Assembly: GCA_945883565.1 (NCBI GenBank)
Contig: CAMCXO010000006.1
Span: 1 to 64,000 of the forward strand
Source: Chryseobacterium gleum
GTDB taxonomy: Bacteria; Bacteroidota; Bacteroidia; Flavobacteriales; Schleiferiaceae
Direction: 5' to 3'
DNA: 64,000 nt
Position 1 is the first letter of the stretch. Every line of letters begins with the position of its first letter. Under the pieces are notes generated by a model. The model did no database searches, was not told the DNA's origin, and saw only the letters and a list, made by a program, of their open reading frames with translations. The translations under genes and the position numbers were made by a program. Shown piece by piece: positions 44,397-52,725 of this stretch.

Positions 44397-45737
44397 CTAA
44401 GCCCCTGTATAGTTGAATGGGGTAATCTCCAATATCTCAAGTTTTACTTCCTCCGCAACCGCTAAACCGTTTATAAAGGCCTCCATTTCTGCCCTTCCCG
44501 GCTTCTGCTCTTTTCGGGTTAAAGCTTTCAAAGCTTCATAAGGGTGGGCGTATCCTTCTCTACGCAGTACCGTTTGAACCGCTTCGGCCACCACTGCCCA
44601 ATTTGCCTCCAAATCGGCATCAATGGCGGCTTTGTTTACCAAAAGTTTATCCAACCCTCGCAAGATGCTCTTTAACGCTATCAGGGTATAACCAAAAGGC
44701 AAACCCAAATTGCGCAATACGGTACTGTCAGTCAAGTCGCGCTGCAAACGAGAAATGGGCAGCTTGGCCGCCAAATGCTGAAAAAGGGCATTGGCCAATC
44801 CTAAATTTCCTTCTGCATTCTCAAAATCTATTGGATTCACTTTATGCGGCATGGCCGATGAACCCACTTCGTTTGGATTTACTTTTTGCCTGAAATAGTC
44901 CATGCTGATGTAGGTCCATACATCGCGGCATAAATCGATTAATATGGTATTGATGCGTTCTAAGTTTTGGCAAAGTGCCGCCAAATGGTCGTAATGCTCT
45001 ATTTGGGTAGTAGGAAAGCTTCGACTCAAATCCAAATGGTCTTCTACAAAAGCCCGGGCTAAAGTTTGCCAGTCAATTTCCGGAAAAGCGGCATAATGGG
45101 CATTCATATTTCCGGTGGCCCCCCCAAACTTAGCCGCATACGGTATATGTCGCATCAATCGCATTTGCTGGTCGATACGTTCAACAAAAACGTCAATTTC
45201 TTTGCCTAAGCGCGTTGGCGAGGCCGGCTGCCCGTGTGTTCGTGCCAACATGGCAATATCAGCCCACTTATCTCCAAATTCATTTAAACTCACCACCAAA
45301 AGGCCCAAAAGCGGCATAAATTCATCTTCCATCATCTCCTTCAAAGCCAAAGGCAAGGCGGTATTGTTGATGTCTTGAGATGTTAAACCAAAATGAATGA
45401 ACTCTTTAAATTCCCCTAAACCCAAAGCCTCAAAGGCTTCTTTCATGTAATATTCAACAGCCTTCACATCGTGGTTGGTGGTGGCTTCAATGGCTTTTAT
45501 GCGCTGGGCTGCTTCTAAATCAAAATCGAGATACAAATCCTGTAAATCAGAAAACCGCTCTTTCGGAAAATGCTCTAATGGCTTTAAAGGCATGCCACAT
45601 AAGGTTATAAAATACTCTACCTCAATTCTTAAGCGGTATTGAATAAGTGCAAATTCCGAAAAATAAGCCCTCAGGCCTTCTGTTTGTTTGGCATATCGTC
45701 CGTCAATGGGCGAAATTGCCATGAGTTTGTCAATCAT
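44397..45737 (-). CDS. purB: Adenylosuccinate lyase
   Basis: The 446-residue enzyme acts twice in purine synthesis, releasing fumarate from SAICAR and from adenylosuccinate. It has the fumarase/aspartase signature SSAMPHKVNPIDFENAEGN, RTHGQPASPTRLGKE with the catalytic His and TTNHDVKAVEYYMKE. It is divergent from the EI24 gene with a 30-base gap, and upstream of the aspartoacylase-like gene in the same operon. Confidence 0.96.
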   Translation of the reverse strand: MIDKLMAISPIDGRYAKQTEGLRAYFSEFALIQYRLRIEVEYFITLCGMPLKPLEHFPKERFSDLQDLYLDFDLEAAQRIKAIEATTNHDVKAVEYYMKEAFEALGLGEFKEFIHFGLTSQDINNTALPLALKEMMEDEFMPLLGLLVVSLNEFGDKWADIAMLARTHGQPASPTRLGKEIDVFVERIDQQMRLMRHIPYAAKFGGATGNMNAHYAAFPEIDWQTLARAFVEDHLDLSRSFPTTQIEHYDHLAALCQNLERINTILIDLCRDVWTYISMDYFRQKVNPNEVGSSAMPHKVNPIDFENAEGNLGLANALFQHLAAKLPISRLQRDLTDSTVLRNLGLPFGYTLIALKSILRGLDKLLVNKAAIDADLEANWAVVAEAVQTVLRREGYAHPYEALKALTRKEQKPGRAEMEAFINGLAVAEEVKLEILEITPFNYTGA

Positions 45738-45767
45738 CTAAGCAATTAAAAACCAAAAGTAAAACCT

Positions 45768-46553
45768 ATGGGCCGATTTGCATTGGAATTCAGCCGATCT
45801 GTGGGAATGTATGCAAAAGCCATCCAATTTATTATCCAACAAAAGGTTTGGCATTGGTTCGCTTTACCCTTATTACTCAACAGTCTACTATTTGCTATAT
45901 CCCTGTATTTCAGCTGGCAATACAGCGCAAAATGGGCCACTGACCTATTAGAATGGCTTCAGGTTAAAAACAACGACTGGAATGCTATTCTAAAATGGGC
46001 CTTCCTAATCGGATTCCGAATTTTGACCTTTTTGGCCTATGCCTTCCTCTATAAATACCTGGTTTTTCTACTTATGTCGCCCGTTTTGGCTTGGATAAGC
46101 GAAAGGGTTTCAGCCCGTTTAAACAAACGTGAATTCGAATTTAATTTCATACAGCTTCTCTCTGATATGTGGAGAGGCATCAAACTCTCTTTTAGAAACC
46201 TATTTTTCGAATTGTTTTATACCATTATACTGCTGCTTTCGGCATTCATTCCTTTTGTAGGCCTTTTAAGCCCCCTCTTCATTTTGCTGATTCAAGCCTA
46301 TTACTATGGATTTCAAATGCTAGATTATAACTGCGAGCGATACCGCATCAATAGCCGCGATGCGCTGGCTTACATGAAAAGGCATAAAGCCTTGGCATTG
46401 GGCAATGGCTTAATGTTTTACGCCTTGTTTTTGTTGCCCATAGTGGGTTGGATGGTCGCTCCTATTTTAGGTGCCATAGCCGCTACTCTGGCTTTCGAAA
46501 GCACCCACGACCCTTTAAGAACCGCTAATTCTCAAACACATTCCTTGTCTTAA
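45768..46553 (+). CDS. EI24/CysZ-like integral membrane protein
   Basis: The 261-residue protein has about four to five transmembrane helices (VWHWFALPLLLNSLLFAISLY, AFLIGFRILTFLAYAFLYKY, LFYTIILLLSAFIPFVG, LMFYALFLLPIVGWMVAPIL) and a loop with AYYYGFQMLDYNCERYR, characteristic of EI24/CysZ proteins. CysZ of E. coli takes up sulfate; others in this family have unknown roles. Start ATG at 45768 chosen; MYAKAIQF at 45810 is an alternative. It lies divergent from purB. Confidence 0.8.
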   Translation: MGRFALEFSRSVGMYAKAIQFIIQQKVWHWFALPLLLNSLLFAISLYFSWQYSAKWATDLLEWLQVKNNDWNAILKWAFLIGFRILTFLAYAFLYKYLVFLLMSPVLAWISERVSARLNKREFEFNFIQLLSDMWRGIKLSFRNLFFELFYTIILLLSAFIPFVGLLSPLFILLIQAYYYGFQMLDYNCERYRINSRDALAYMKRHKALALGNGLMFYALFLLPIVGWMVAPILGAIAATLAFESTHDPLRTANSQTHSLS

Positions 46554-46567
46554 TGCAATTCAACTTT

Positions 46568-46598
46568 AAAAAAAAACCCCTGCAATGGTTTGCAAGGG
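46568..46598 (-). terminator. Terminator of the short acyl-CoA dehydrogenase gene
   Basis: On the minus strand CCCTTGCAA and TTGCAGGGG form a stem followed by a run of nine T, starting 27 bases after the acyl-CoA dehydrogenase stop. Confidence 0.75.
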
Positions 46599-46624
46599 TG
46601 CCGTATTTTCTAGACTTTTTGAAA

Positions 46625-47767
46625 TTAATCGCTTAACAAAAACCTTGAAATCACCACTTTTTGAATTTCGCTGGTACCTTCGTATATCTGGGTGATTTTG
46701 GCATCCCGCATCAAACGCTCTACATGAAACTCTTTTACATAGCCATAACCACCATGCACTTGAACCGCTTCGGATGTAACTTTTTGGGCAATTGTAGAAG
46801 CAAAAAGTTTAGCCATAGCACTTTCTTTGTCGAAATTCATTCCTTGGTCTTTTAACCAAGCCGACTTCAAAGTCAACAAACGAGCCGCTTCCACTTCAGT
46901 GGCCATATCGGCCAATTTAAAAGCAATGGCCTGATGCTTATAAATTTCTTTTCCAAAGGCTTTGCGCTCCTTAGCGTACTTCACCGCTAGTTCCATGGCG
47001 CCACTGGCAATGCCTAAAGCCTGAGCCGCAATGCCAATTCTTCCCCCAGAAAGCACCTTCATGGCGAATTTAAATCCGAAACCATTTTCGCCCAAGCGGT
47101 TGGCTTTCGGCACTTTTACATCTTGAAACATAAGCGAATGGGTATCTGAACCTCTAATACCCATTTTATCTTCTTTCTTGCCCACCACAAAACCGGGCAT
47201 CCCACGCTCCACAATCAAACAATTAATGCCTCTATGCCCCAATTCAGCATCGGTTTGGGCCATAACCAAATACACCGAAGCCGAACTTCCATTGGTAATC
47301 CAGTTCTTGGTTCCGTTTAACAAGTAATGGTCTCCCATATCTAAAGCCGAGGTGCGTTGACTGGTAGCATCCGAACCGGCTTCAGGCTCCGACAAACAGA
47401 AAGCCCCAATTATTTCGCCCTTAGCCAAAGGCACCAAATATTTTTGCTTTTGCTCTTCTGAACCATACTTCTCCAATCCCCAACAAACCAATGAGTTGTT
47501 TACACTCATTACCACAGAAGCCGAAGCATCTACCTTCGAAATCTCTTCCATAGCCAAAACATAGCTAATGGTATCCATGCCCCCACCCCCATACTCGGGC
47601 GAAACCATCATGCCCATAAAACCCAATTCGCCCATGCGCTTAACCTGCTCGGCAGGAAATGCTTGCTTGTCGTCGCGTTCAATAACACCCGGCAACAACT
47701 CATTTTGGGCAAAATCACGAGCTGCCTGACGAATCATTTCGTGTTCTTCGGTAAGGGTAAAGTCCAT
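46625..47767 (-). CDS. Short/medium-chain acyl-CoA dehydrogenase
   Basis: This 380-residue enzyme has the usual ACAD length and motifs: GEIIGAFCLSEPEAGSDATS, NWITNGSSASVYLVMAQT, MGIRGSDTHSL, the catalytic-Glu region QIYEGTSEIQKVVISRFLL and HGGYGYVKEFHVERLMRDAK. It resembles butyryl-CoA dehydrogenases (Bcd). It stands alone between divergent anmK and its own terminator. Confidence 0.93.
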   Translation of the reverse strand: MDFTLTEEHEMIRQAARDFAQNELLPGVIERDDKQAFPAEQVKRMGELGFMGMMVSPEYGGGGMDTISYVLAMEEISKVDASASVVMSVNNSLVCWGLEKYGSEEQKQKYLVPLAKGEIIGAFCLSEPEAGSDATSQRTSALDMGDHYLLNGTKNWITNGSSASVYLVMAQTDAELGHRGINCLIVERGMPGFVVGKKEDKMGIRGSDTHSLMFQDVKVPKANRLGENGFGFKFAMKVLSGGRIGIAAQALGIASGAMELAVKYAKERKAFGKEIYKHQAIAFKLADMATEVEAARLLTLKSAWLKDQGMNFDKESAMAKLFASTIAQKVTSEAVQVHGGYGYVKEFHVERLMRDAKITQIYEGTSEIQKVVISRFLLSD

Positions 47768-47815
47768 TTCTTGGAAATTTGTTAACTATTTTGGAACAGC
47801 TTGCAAAGCTAAAAG

Positions 47816-47844
47816 TTTGAAGCCTCAATTTGCCTTTATTTTTG
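47816..47844 (+). promoter_or_regulatory. Promoter of anmK
   Basis: TTTG at 47816-47819 is followed by 17 bases and then TATTTTTG at 47837-47844, a full -7 match with a slightly short spacer. The ATG at 47849 is only five bases further on, so the transcript would be nearly leaderless. Confidence 0.55.
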
Positions 47845-47848
47845 AAAC

Positions 47849-48883
47849 ATGGAGCGTAAAATATTAGGGGTCATGAGCGGCACCTCCGCCGATGGTCTCG
47901 ATTTGTGTTTGGCCTCTTTCAACGAATTTGGCGAAACCTATGCATATCAAATAGTTGAAGCTAACCAAATCGATTACCCTCAACACTGGAGCGGCATTTT
48001 AAGGCAAGCCCATACCCTAAGCGCTGAGCAACTCATCAAAACCCATACTGCCTACGGCATTTGGTGCGCCCGTCAAATTCTGCACTTTTTGCAAAATCAC
48101 CAAAATGTAACCGCCATCGCCTTTCACGGAAGCACCGTTTTTCATCAACCCGAACATCAAATCAGCTTCCAATTGGGCCATCCAGCCACCATTTCCCGTA
48201 TTTGCGCCTTGCCCGTTGTGGCCGATTTTAGAAGCGCCGACCTCCTATTACAAGGCCGGGGTGCCCCATTGGTGCCTTTTGGCGACGAAATGCTGTTCCC
48301 GGAATACGATGTTTGCCTCAATTTGGGTGGATTTGCCAATTATTCTGCCAAAGTAAACGGCGTTCGACTCGCCAGCGATCTCTGCATTGCGAATTACGCC
48401 TTAAACCACCTTGCCCGACAAAAAAACCAAGAATACGACCCCAACGGACAAGGCGCAGCCGCCGGAACAATATTGCCCGACCTCCTCCAAAACCTGCACA
48501 ATGCCATGCACAAACTCGGCCCCGGACCCCATGCCCTTACCCGCGAATGGGCCGAAACCCACCTCCTACCACTACTCAATTCTAGCGAAATAAACAACCA
48601 GCTCGCCACCGTCTGCGAGCATATAGCCCTGCAAATCAGCCACCAAGTGCCCATACGCGGAAAATGGCTCGTTAGCGGAGGCGGCGCACACAATCAACAC
48701 CTCATGCAGCGCCTCAGCCACCATCTGGGCATCCCCCTACCACACACAGGCCACCTCATCAACCACAAAGAAGCCCTCATTTTTGCCTTCCTCGGCCTGC
48801 GCCGCTTAAACGGCCAAATAAACTGCCTCGCATCTGTAACAGGTGCCCGAAACGACCACAGCACCGGAACCATATACAGCTAA
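47849..48883 (+). CDS. anmK: Anhydro-N-acetylmuramic acid kinase
   Basis: The 344-residue kinase converts 1,6-anhydroMurNAc from wall turnover into MurNAc-6-phosphate. It has the N-terminal MSGTSADGLDL nucleotide motif, AFHGSTVFHQP, ADFRSADLLLQGRGAPLVPF and VSGGGAHN near the C-terminus. It ends about 20 bases before the inverted copy of the bipartite dispersed repeat. Confidence 0.93.
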   Translation: MERKILGVMSGTSADGLDLCLASFNEFGETYAYQIVEANQIDYPQHWSGILRQAHTLSAEQLIKTHTAYGIWCARQILHFLQNHQNVTAIAFHGSTVFHQPEHQISFQLGHPATISRICALPVVADFRSADLLLQGRGAPLVPFGDEMLFPEYDVCLNLGGFANYSAKVNGVRLASDLCIANYALNHLARQKNQEYDPNGQGAAAGTILPDLLQNLHNAMHKLGPGPHALTREWAETHLLPLLNSSEINNQLATVCEHIALQISHQVPIRGKWLVSGGGAHNQHLMQRLSHHLGIPLPHTGHLINHKEALIFAFLGLRRLNGQINCLASVTGARNDHSTGTIYS

Positions 48884-48904
48884 ATAACAAAGTATTAAAA
48901 CCCT

Positions 48905-49032
48905 TGGGCGCCCCCGCAAGCGGGCCGGGCTTTACGCTACAAGTCCTCGCCGCCAAAATCCATGGCCTTCCAAAACCACCTAAAGTCAAAACGGCTGCGG
49001 GCTTTCCGCTACAATCCCTGGCGCGGCTTAAT
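48905..49032 (-). repeat. Bipartite dispersed repeat, copy 2 (inverted)
   Basis: Read on the minus strand, half-site A (CAGGGATTGTAGCGGAAAGC then CCGCAG, 48995-49020) is followed by half-site B (GAGGACTTGTAGCGTAAAGC then CCGGCC, 48923-48948), then a CCCGC-TT-GCGGG hairpin and GGGCGCCC. It matches copy 1 at 6006-6195 except for a shorter spacer (72 against 102 bases between half-site starts) and an intact terminal hairpin. It fills most of the 290-base gap between anmK and the sugar isomerase gene. Confidence 0.8.
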
Positions 49033-49143
49033 CCCTTCACCCTCACCAATTCACAAACACATCGGCCAATTCTTTTAAAAAAAACTTCTGCTTTTATACA
49101 CAAATCGGCAAAGGGCTTTGGCCATTGGCTCAATGCCATGCTT

Positions 49144-49151
49144 TAGATTTG
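49144..49151 (+). promoter_or_regulatory. -7 element upstream of the isomerase-lipB operon
   Basis: TAGATTTG is an exact -7 match 22 bases before the ATG at 49174. The nearest TTTG (49117-49120) is 23 bases upstream, longer than the usual spacer. Confidence 0.5.
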
Positions 49152-49173
49152 ACCATTCAATTTACAACACTCC

Positions 49174-50157
49174 ATGAAACAACTCATTGCCGATTTTCCA
49201 AACCACCTAAGCGATGCATTGGCCCTTGTAGAAGCCTCTAACTGGCGAAACCCGGCCAAACGTTTCAAAGCCGTCCTAATAACCGGATTAGGTGGAAGTG
49301 GCATTGGCGGCAGCATTGTAGCCGAATGGATGGCACCCTATGCCAGAACTCCCATTTTGGTGAATAAAGATTACAGTTTACCCGCTTTTGTAGATGCCGA
49401 TACCTTGGTTTTGGCCAGCAGCTATTCGGGCAATACCGAAGAAACCTTATCTGCCCTTGAAGAAGCCATTCATAAAGGGGCCGAAGTAGCGGTTATAACC
49501 AGCGGAGGCAAAACAGCCGAATTGGCAAAAACCCATCAACTCAACAGCCTTTTGGTACCAGGTGGCAATCCTCCCCGCTCTATGTTGGGCTATAGCTTAA
49601 CCGGACTCATGGCGTTTATGGAATTTTACGGACTCAACGCGCCAGAATATAAAAGTGCCTGGCATGAAGCCATTAACCATATGAAATCTTCGGCCGATAA
49701 AATACATCACGACGCCAAAGCAGCAGCCGAAATCCTTTACCAAACGTATCCGGTAGTTTACACCACCAACGGTTTGGCTGCCATGGGCGAACGGTTTCGT
49801 CAGCAATACAACGAAAACAGCAAAATGTTGGGCTGGTCGTCGGCCATTCCCGAAATGAACCACAACGAATTGGTGGGCTGGGCCGGTGGAAGCTCCGCTT
49901 TTTCTGTGGTGCTAATGCGCAGCAGCTTCGAGCACCCAAGAAATGCAATCCGAGCCAACATTAACAAAGACATTTTATTGAAAAAAACCAATAAAATAGT
50001 TGAATGGCAAGCAGAGGGCAGTAGCCTAATGGCCCAAAGCCTTTATCTTAACCATTTAGGCGACTGGACCAGTTACTACCTAAGCGAAATGAATCAGGTC
50101 GACATTATGGACATTAAGGTTATCGATTTCCTCAAAGACGCCTTATCGAAAGTTTAA
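49174..50157 (+). CDS. Bifunctional phosphoglucose/phosphomannose isomerase (SIS domain)
   Basis: The 327-residue protein has two SIS lobes: LITGLGGSGIGGSIVAEWM (phosphosugar-binding), LASSYSGNTEETLSALEEA and a C-terminal lobe with MNHNELVGWAG. It resembles the archaeal-type bifunctional PGI/PMI that interconverts fructose-6-P with glucose-6-P and mannose-6-P. First gene of a run with lipB, a serine hydrolase, an exonuclease and an ABC ATPase, all within zero to five bases of one another. Confidence 0.88.
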   Translation: MKQLIADFPNHLSDALALVEASNWRNPAKRFKAVLITGLGGSGIGGSIVAEWMAPYARTPILVNKDYSLPAFVDADTLVLASSYSGNTEETLSALEEAIHKGAEVAVITSGGKTAELAKTHQLNSLLVPGGNPPRSMLGYSLTGLMAFMEFYGLNAPEYKSAWHEAINHMKSSADKIHHDAKAAAEILYQTYPVVYTTNGLAAMGERFRQQYNENSKMLGWSSAIPEMNHNELVGWAGGSSAFSVVLMRSSFEHPRNAIRANINKDILLKKTNKIVEWQAEGSSLMAQSLYLNHLGDWTSYYLSEMNQVDIMDIKVIDFLKDALSKV

Positions 50158-50162
50158 ATTCT

Positions 50163-50864
50163 ATGCGAAGGGTTGAGGTTTTGGATGTTGGGGCGATGGA
50201 ATACAAAGCCGCATGGGAATTGCAAGAGCGGTTTTTTCAGGAGCTTATAGACCGAAAACTTCGAAACCGAAAAGCGCCCCCCGAAGAGAGAGAGCCTCTT
50301 AAGCATTATTTCATTATTTGCGAGCATCCCCATGTGTATACCTTGGGCAAAAGCGGCAAACCCGAACATTTGCTTATTGGCCCTGAGCGCATGCAGAAAG
50401 AGGGCATTTCCTATTTCCCCATAAACCGGGGCGGCGATATAACCTACCATGGGCCCGGACAAATTGTGGGCTACCCCATTCTCGATCTCGATGATTTTTT
50501 CACAGACATTCACAAATACCTTCGACTTTTAGAAGAAATGGTCATTTTAAGCTTGGCCGATTTTGGAATTTCAGCCTCGCGCTCGGCAGGCGAAACCGGT
50601 GTTTGGCTGGACCCTTCTACCCCCAATGCCCGTAAAATTTGTGCAATGGGCATAAAGGCTTCCCGCTGGATTACCATGCACGGCTTCGCCTTTAATCATA
50701 GCGTTGATTTAAAATACTTTGACTACATTGTACCATGTGGCATTGCCGATAAAGCGGTGGCTTCTTTGCAAAACGAAACCAACCAACTACCAACGCGTCA
50801 AGCCTTTATAAACCGACTGTTGTTTCATTTCCAAAACCTGTTTAACTGCGAATGTCATTTCTAA
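50163..50864 (+). CDS. lipB: Octanoyl (lipoyl) transferase
   Basis: The 233-residue enzyme moves octanoyl from ACP to lipoyl domains. It has the HPHVYTLGKSG motif, RGGDITYHGPGQIVGYPI, the Lys in AMGIKASRW and the catalytic Cys in YIVPCGIADKAV. It begins five bases after the isomerase and its 3' end overlaps the next gene by 13 bases. Confidence 0.95.
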   Translation: MRRVEVLDVGAMEYKAAWELQERFFQELIDRKLRNRKAPPEEREPLKHYFIICEHPHVYTLGKSGKPEHLLIGPERMQKEGISYFPINRGGDITYHGPGQIVGYPILDLDDFFTDIHKYLRLLEEMVILSLADFGISASRSAGETGVWLDPSTPNARKICAMGIKASRWITMHGFAFNHSVDLKYFDYIVPCGIADKAVASLQNETNQLPTRQAFINRLLFHFQNLFNCECHF

Positions 50865-51997
50865 AATTTATCCGCATTGCCCTTATCAGCGCTCTTATAA
50901 TTAGCCTGGGCGCGGTTATTACCCTATTGGCAACCGATACTACCTACCTCATTAAAGGCATTAGAGCCACTTACTTACGAGGCGTAAAGTCGGCCGAAAT
51001 AGACGATCACCAGTTTTTCGACACCCGTGTAGTGGAAAACAAAGAAGCCCAAGCCTTGTACGTTTCTAAGCAGTACAACAAAAAACCCTTAAGCGATTCA
51101 CTTAAAAACGTTCTCGAAAGTACCCAAACAGTCGGATTTGTGGTTTTGAAGCACGACAGCCTGGTGCAGGAACATTATTGGAGTGGCTTTAATGATAAAT
51201 CGCATACCAATACGTTTAGTGCTTCCAAAACCTTGGTTACCTTGTTAACGCAAAAGGCCATTGAACAAGGGTATTTAAAAAGCTGGAATCAAAAAGTGAA
51301 CGAACTTATTCCAGAATTGAAAGGGCCCTATGCTTCCGAACTCAGTTTGGCGCATCTTAGCACCATGTCGTCGGGCATAAATTGGGACGAACACTATTCT
51401 TCGCCCTTCACTATTACCGCAAAAAGCTATTACACCAGCCACTTAGAAAAAGTAATATTGGGTTTAGAGGTAGTTGAAAAACCCGGCGAACGCTATTTGT
51501 ATCAAAGTGGAAGCACCCAACTTTTGGCCATTTGTGTAATGCGTGCCAGCGGTAAATCCCTTTCTGAGTATTTGAGTGAAGCTTTTTGGCAGCCCATGGG
51601 CGCCGAACAAGCGGCATTATGGCATACCGACGCTCCAAACGGTATGGAAATAGCGTATTGCTGTTTCAATTCCAACGCCCGCGATTTTGCCCGTTTTGGG
51701 TTACTTGCCTTGCATAAAGGCCATTGGCGTGGCCAACAACTGCTCGATTCGGCTTTTTTTGATATGGCCAGCAGCCCTCAGCTAAGCGATTATTACGGCT
51801 ATAGCTATTGGATTGATGAAAAATCTCATGGCACACCTGTTTTTTATATGCGTGGACGAGAAGGCCAATACGTGATAGTGGTGCCCGAAAAAAACCTGGT
51901 TATTTGTCGCCTGGGCTATCGCTACCTGCCCGAAGGCCACCCACATAAATCATGTTTTCATGCTTATGTGGGCGAAATACTCAAAATGTACCCTTAA
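50852..51997 (+). CDS. Serine hydrolase, beta-lactamase class C/esterase-like
   Basis: The 381-residue protein has an N-terminal membrane anchor or signal (ALISALIISLGAVITLLA) and a class C beta-lactamase fold: the nucleophile SxxK in FSASKTLVTLL, then LYQSGSTQLLAICVM (Tyr-x-Ser) and MRGREGQYVIVVP in place of the KTG motif. Such proteins are mostly esterases or peptidases, not true beta-lactamases. It overlaps lipB by 13 bases. Confidence 0.85.
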   Translation: MSFLKFIRIALISALIISLGAVITLLATDTTYLIKGIRATYLRGVKSAEIDDHQFFDTRVVENKEAQALYVSKQYNKKPLSDSLKNVLESTQTVGFVVLKHDSLVQEHYWSGFNDKSHTNTFSASKTLVTLLTQKAIEQGYLKSWNQKVNELIPELKGPYASELSLAHLSTMSSGINWDEHYSSPFTITAKSYYTSHLEKVILGLEVVEKPGERYLYQSGSTQLLAICVMRASGKSLSEYLSEAFWQPMGAEQAALWHTDAPNGMEIAYCCFNSNARDFARFGLLALHKGHWRGQQLLDSAFFDMASSPQLSDYYGYSYWIDEKSHGTPVFYMRGREGQYVIVVPEKNLVICRLGYRYLPEGHPHKSCFHAYVGEILKMYP

Positions 51998-52000
51998 TAC

Positions 52001-52723
52001 ATGCTAAAGCAGTTGGATTTAAGTGAGGTTTTGTTTCTCGATATCGAAACCGTTTCTGAAAAGCCAAATTTTGAAGATTTATCGCCTGAGTGGCAAAAAC
52101 TGTGGGACGAGAAAACGCGCTTTCAGCGTGGAGAAAACAAAACAGCCGAGGACTACTATCCCGAAAGAGCCGGCATTTTGGCCGAATTTGGCAAAATTGT
52201 TTGTGTTTCTATGGGCTATTTCGATCGCGCCCATGGACAAGGACGTCGGTTTTTGATTAAATCGTTTTTTGGCGAAAATGAAAACGAACTCCTTGAAGAG
52301 GTTTGCCAAGTTCTACATAAAAAAAGCCAAATGCGGCTTTGTGCCCATAATGGCAAAGAATTCGACTTTCCTTACCTATGCCGTCGTTTGCTGATTAATG
52401 GCCTGGAAATTCCCGGCGTTTTAAACCTTCAAGGTAAAAAACCTTGGGAAGTTCATCACCTCGACACCATGGAATTGTGGAGATTTGGAGATTATAAGAA
52501 CTTCACCTCTTTAAAACTGCTAACCCAATGCTTAGGCATCGAAAGTTCTAAGAATGATATTGACGGCAGCGAGGTGGGCAGGGTGTTTTGGCAAGAAAAC
52601 GATTTAGAACGCATTGCCCGTTACTGCGCTCAAGACGTAAAGGCCTTGGCACAAATACTTTTGAAAATGCGACAGGAATCGCTTTTGGCAGCCGACGAAG
52701 TGGCATTTCTGGGGCTTAGCTGA
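52001..52723 (+). CDS. DEDDy-type 3'-5' exonuclease
   Basis: The 240-residue RNase H-fold protein has the four acidic residues of DEDD exonucleases: Asp and Glu in VLFLDIETVSEKP, Asp in LCAHNGKEFDFPYLCRRLL and YxxxD in RYCAQDVKALA. It resembles the stand-alone PolB-exonuclease-like family (predicted 3'-5' exonuclease). No polymerase domain is attached. It starts three bases after the serine hydrolase. Confidence 0.88.
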   Translation: MLKQLDLSEVLFLDIETVSEKPNFEDLSPEWQKLWDEKTRFQRGENKTAEDYYPERAGILAEFGKIVCVSMGYFDRAHGQGRRFLIKSFFGENENELLEEVCQVLHKKSQMRLCAHNGKEFDFPYLCRRLLINGLEIPGVLNLQGKKPWEVHHLDTMELWRFGDYKNFTSLKLLTQCLGIESSKNDIDGSEVGRVFWQENDLERIARYCAQDVKALAQILLKMRQESLLAADEVAFLGLS

Positions 52724-52725
52724 TT

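Noticed and set aside
48777-49139. Minus-strand open frame over copy 2 of the dispersed repeat
   Set aside because: Same explanation as copy 1; it also overlaps the end of anmK in antisense.
50852-51997. True beta-lactamase (antibiotic resistance)
   Set aside because: The Ser-x-x-Lys is present, but Tyr-x-Asn and Lys-Thr-Gly are replaced, and the context is a housekeeping operon; an esterase/peptidase role is more likely.
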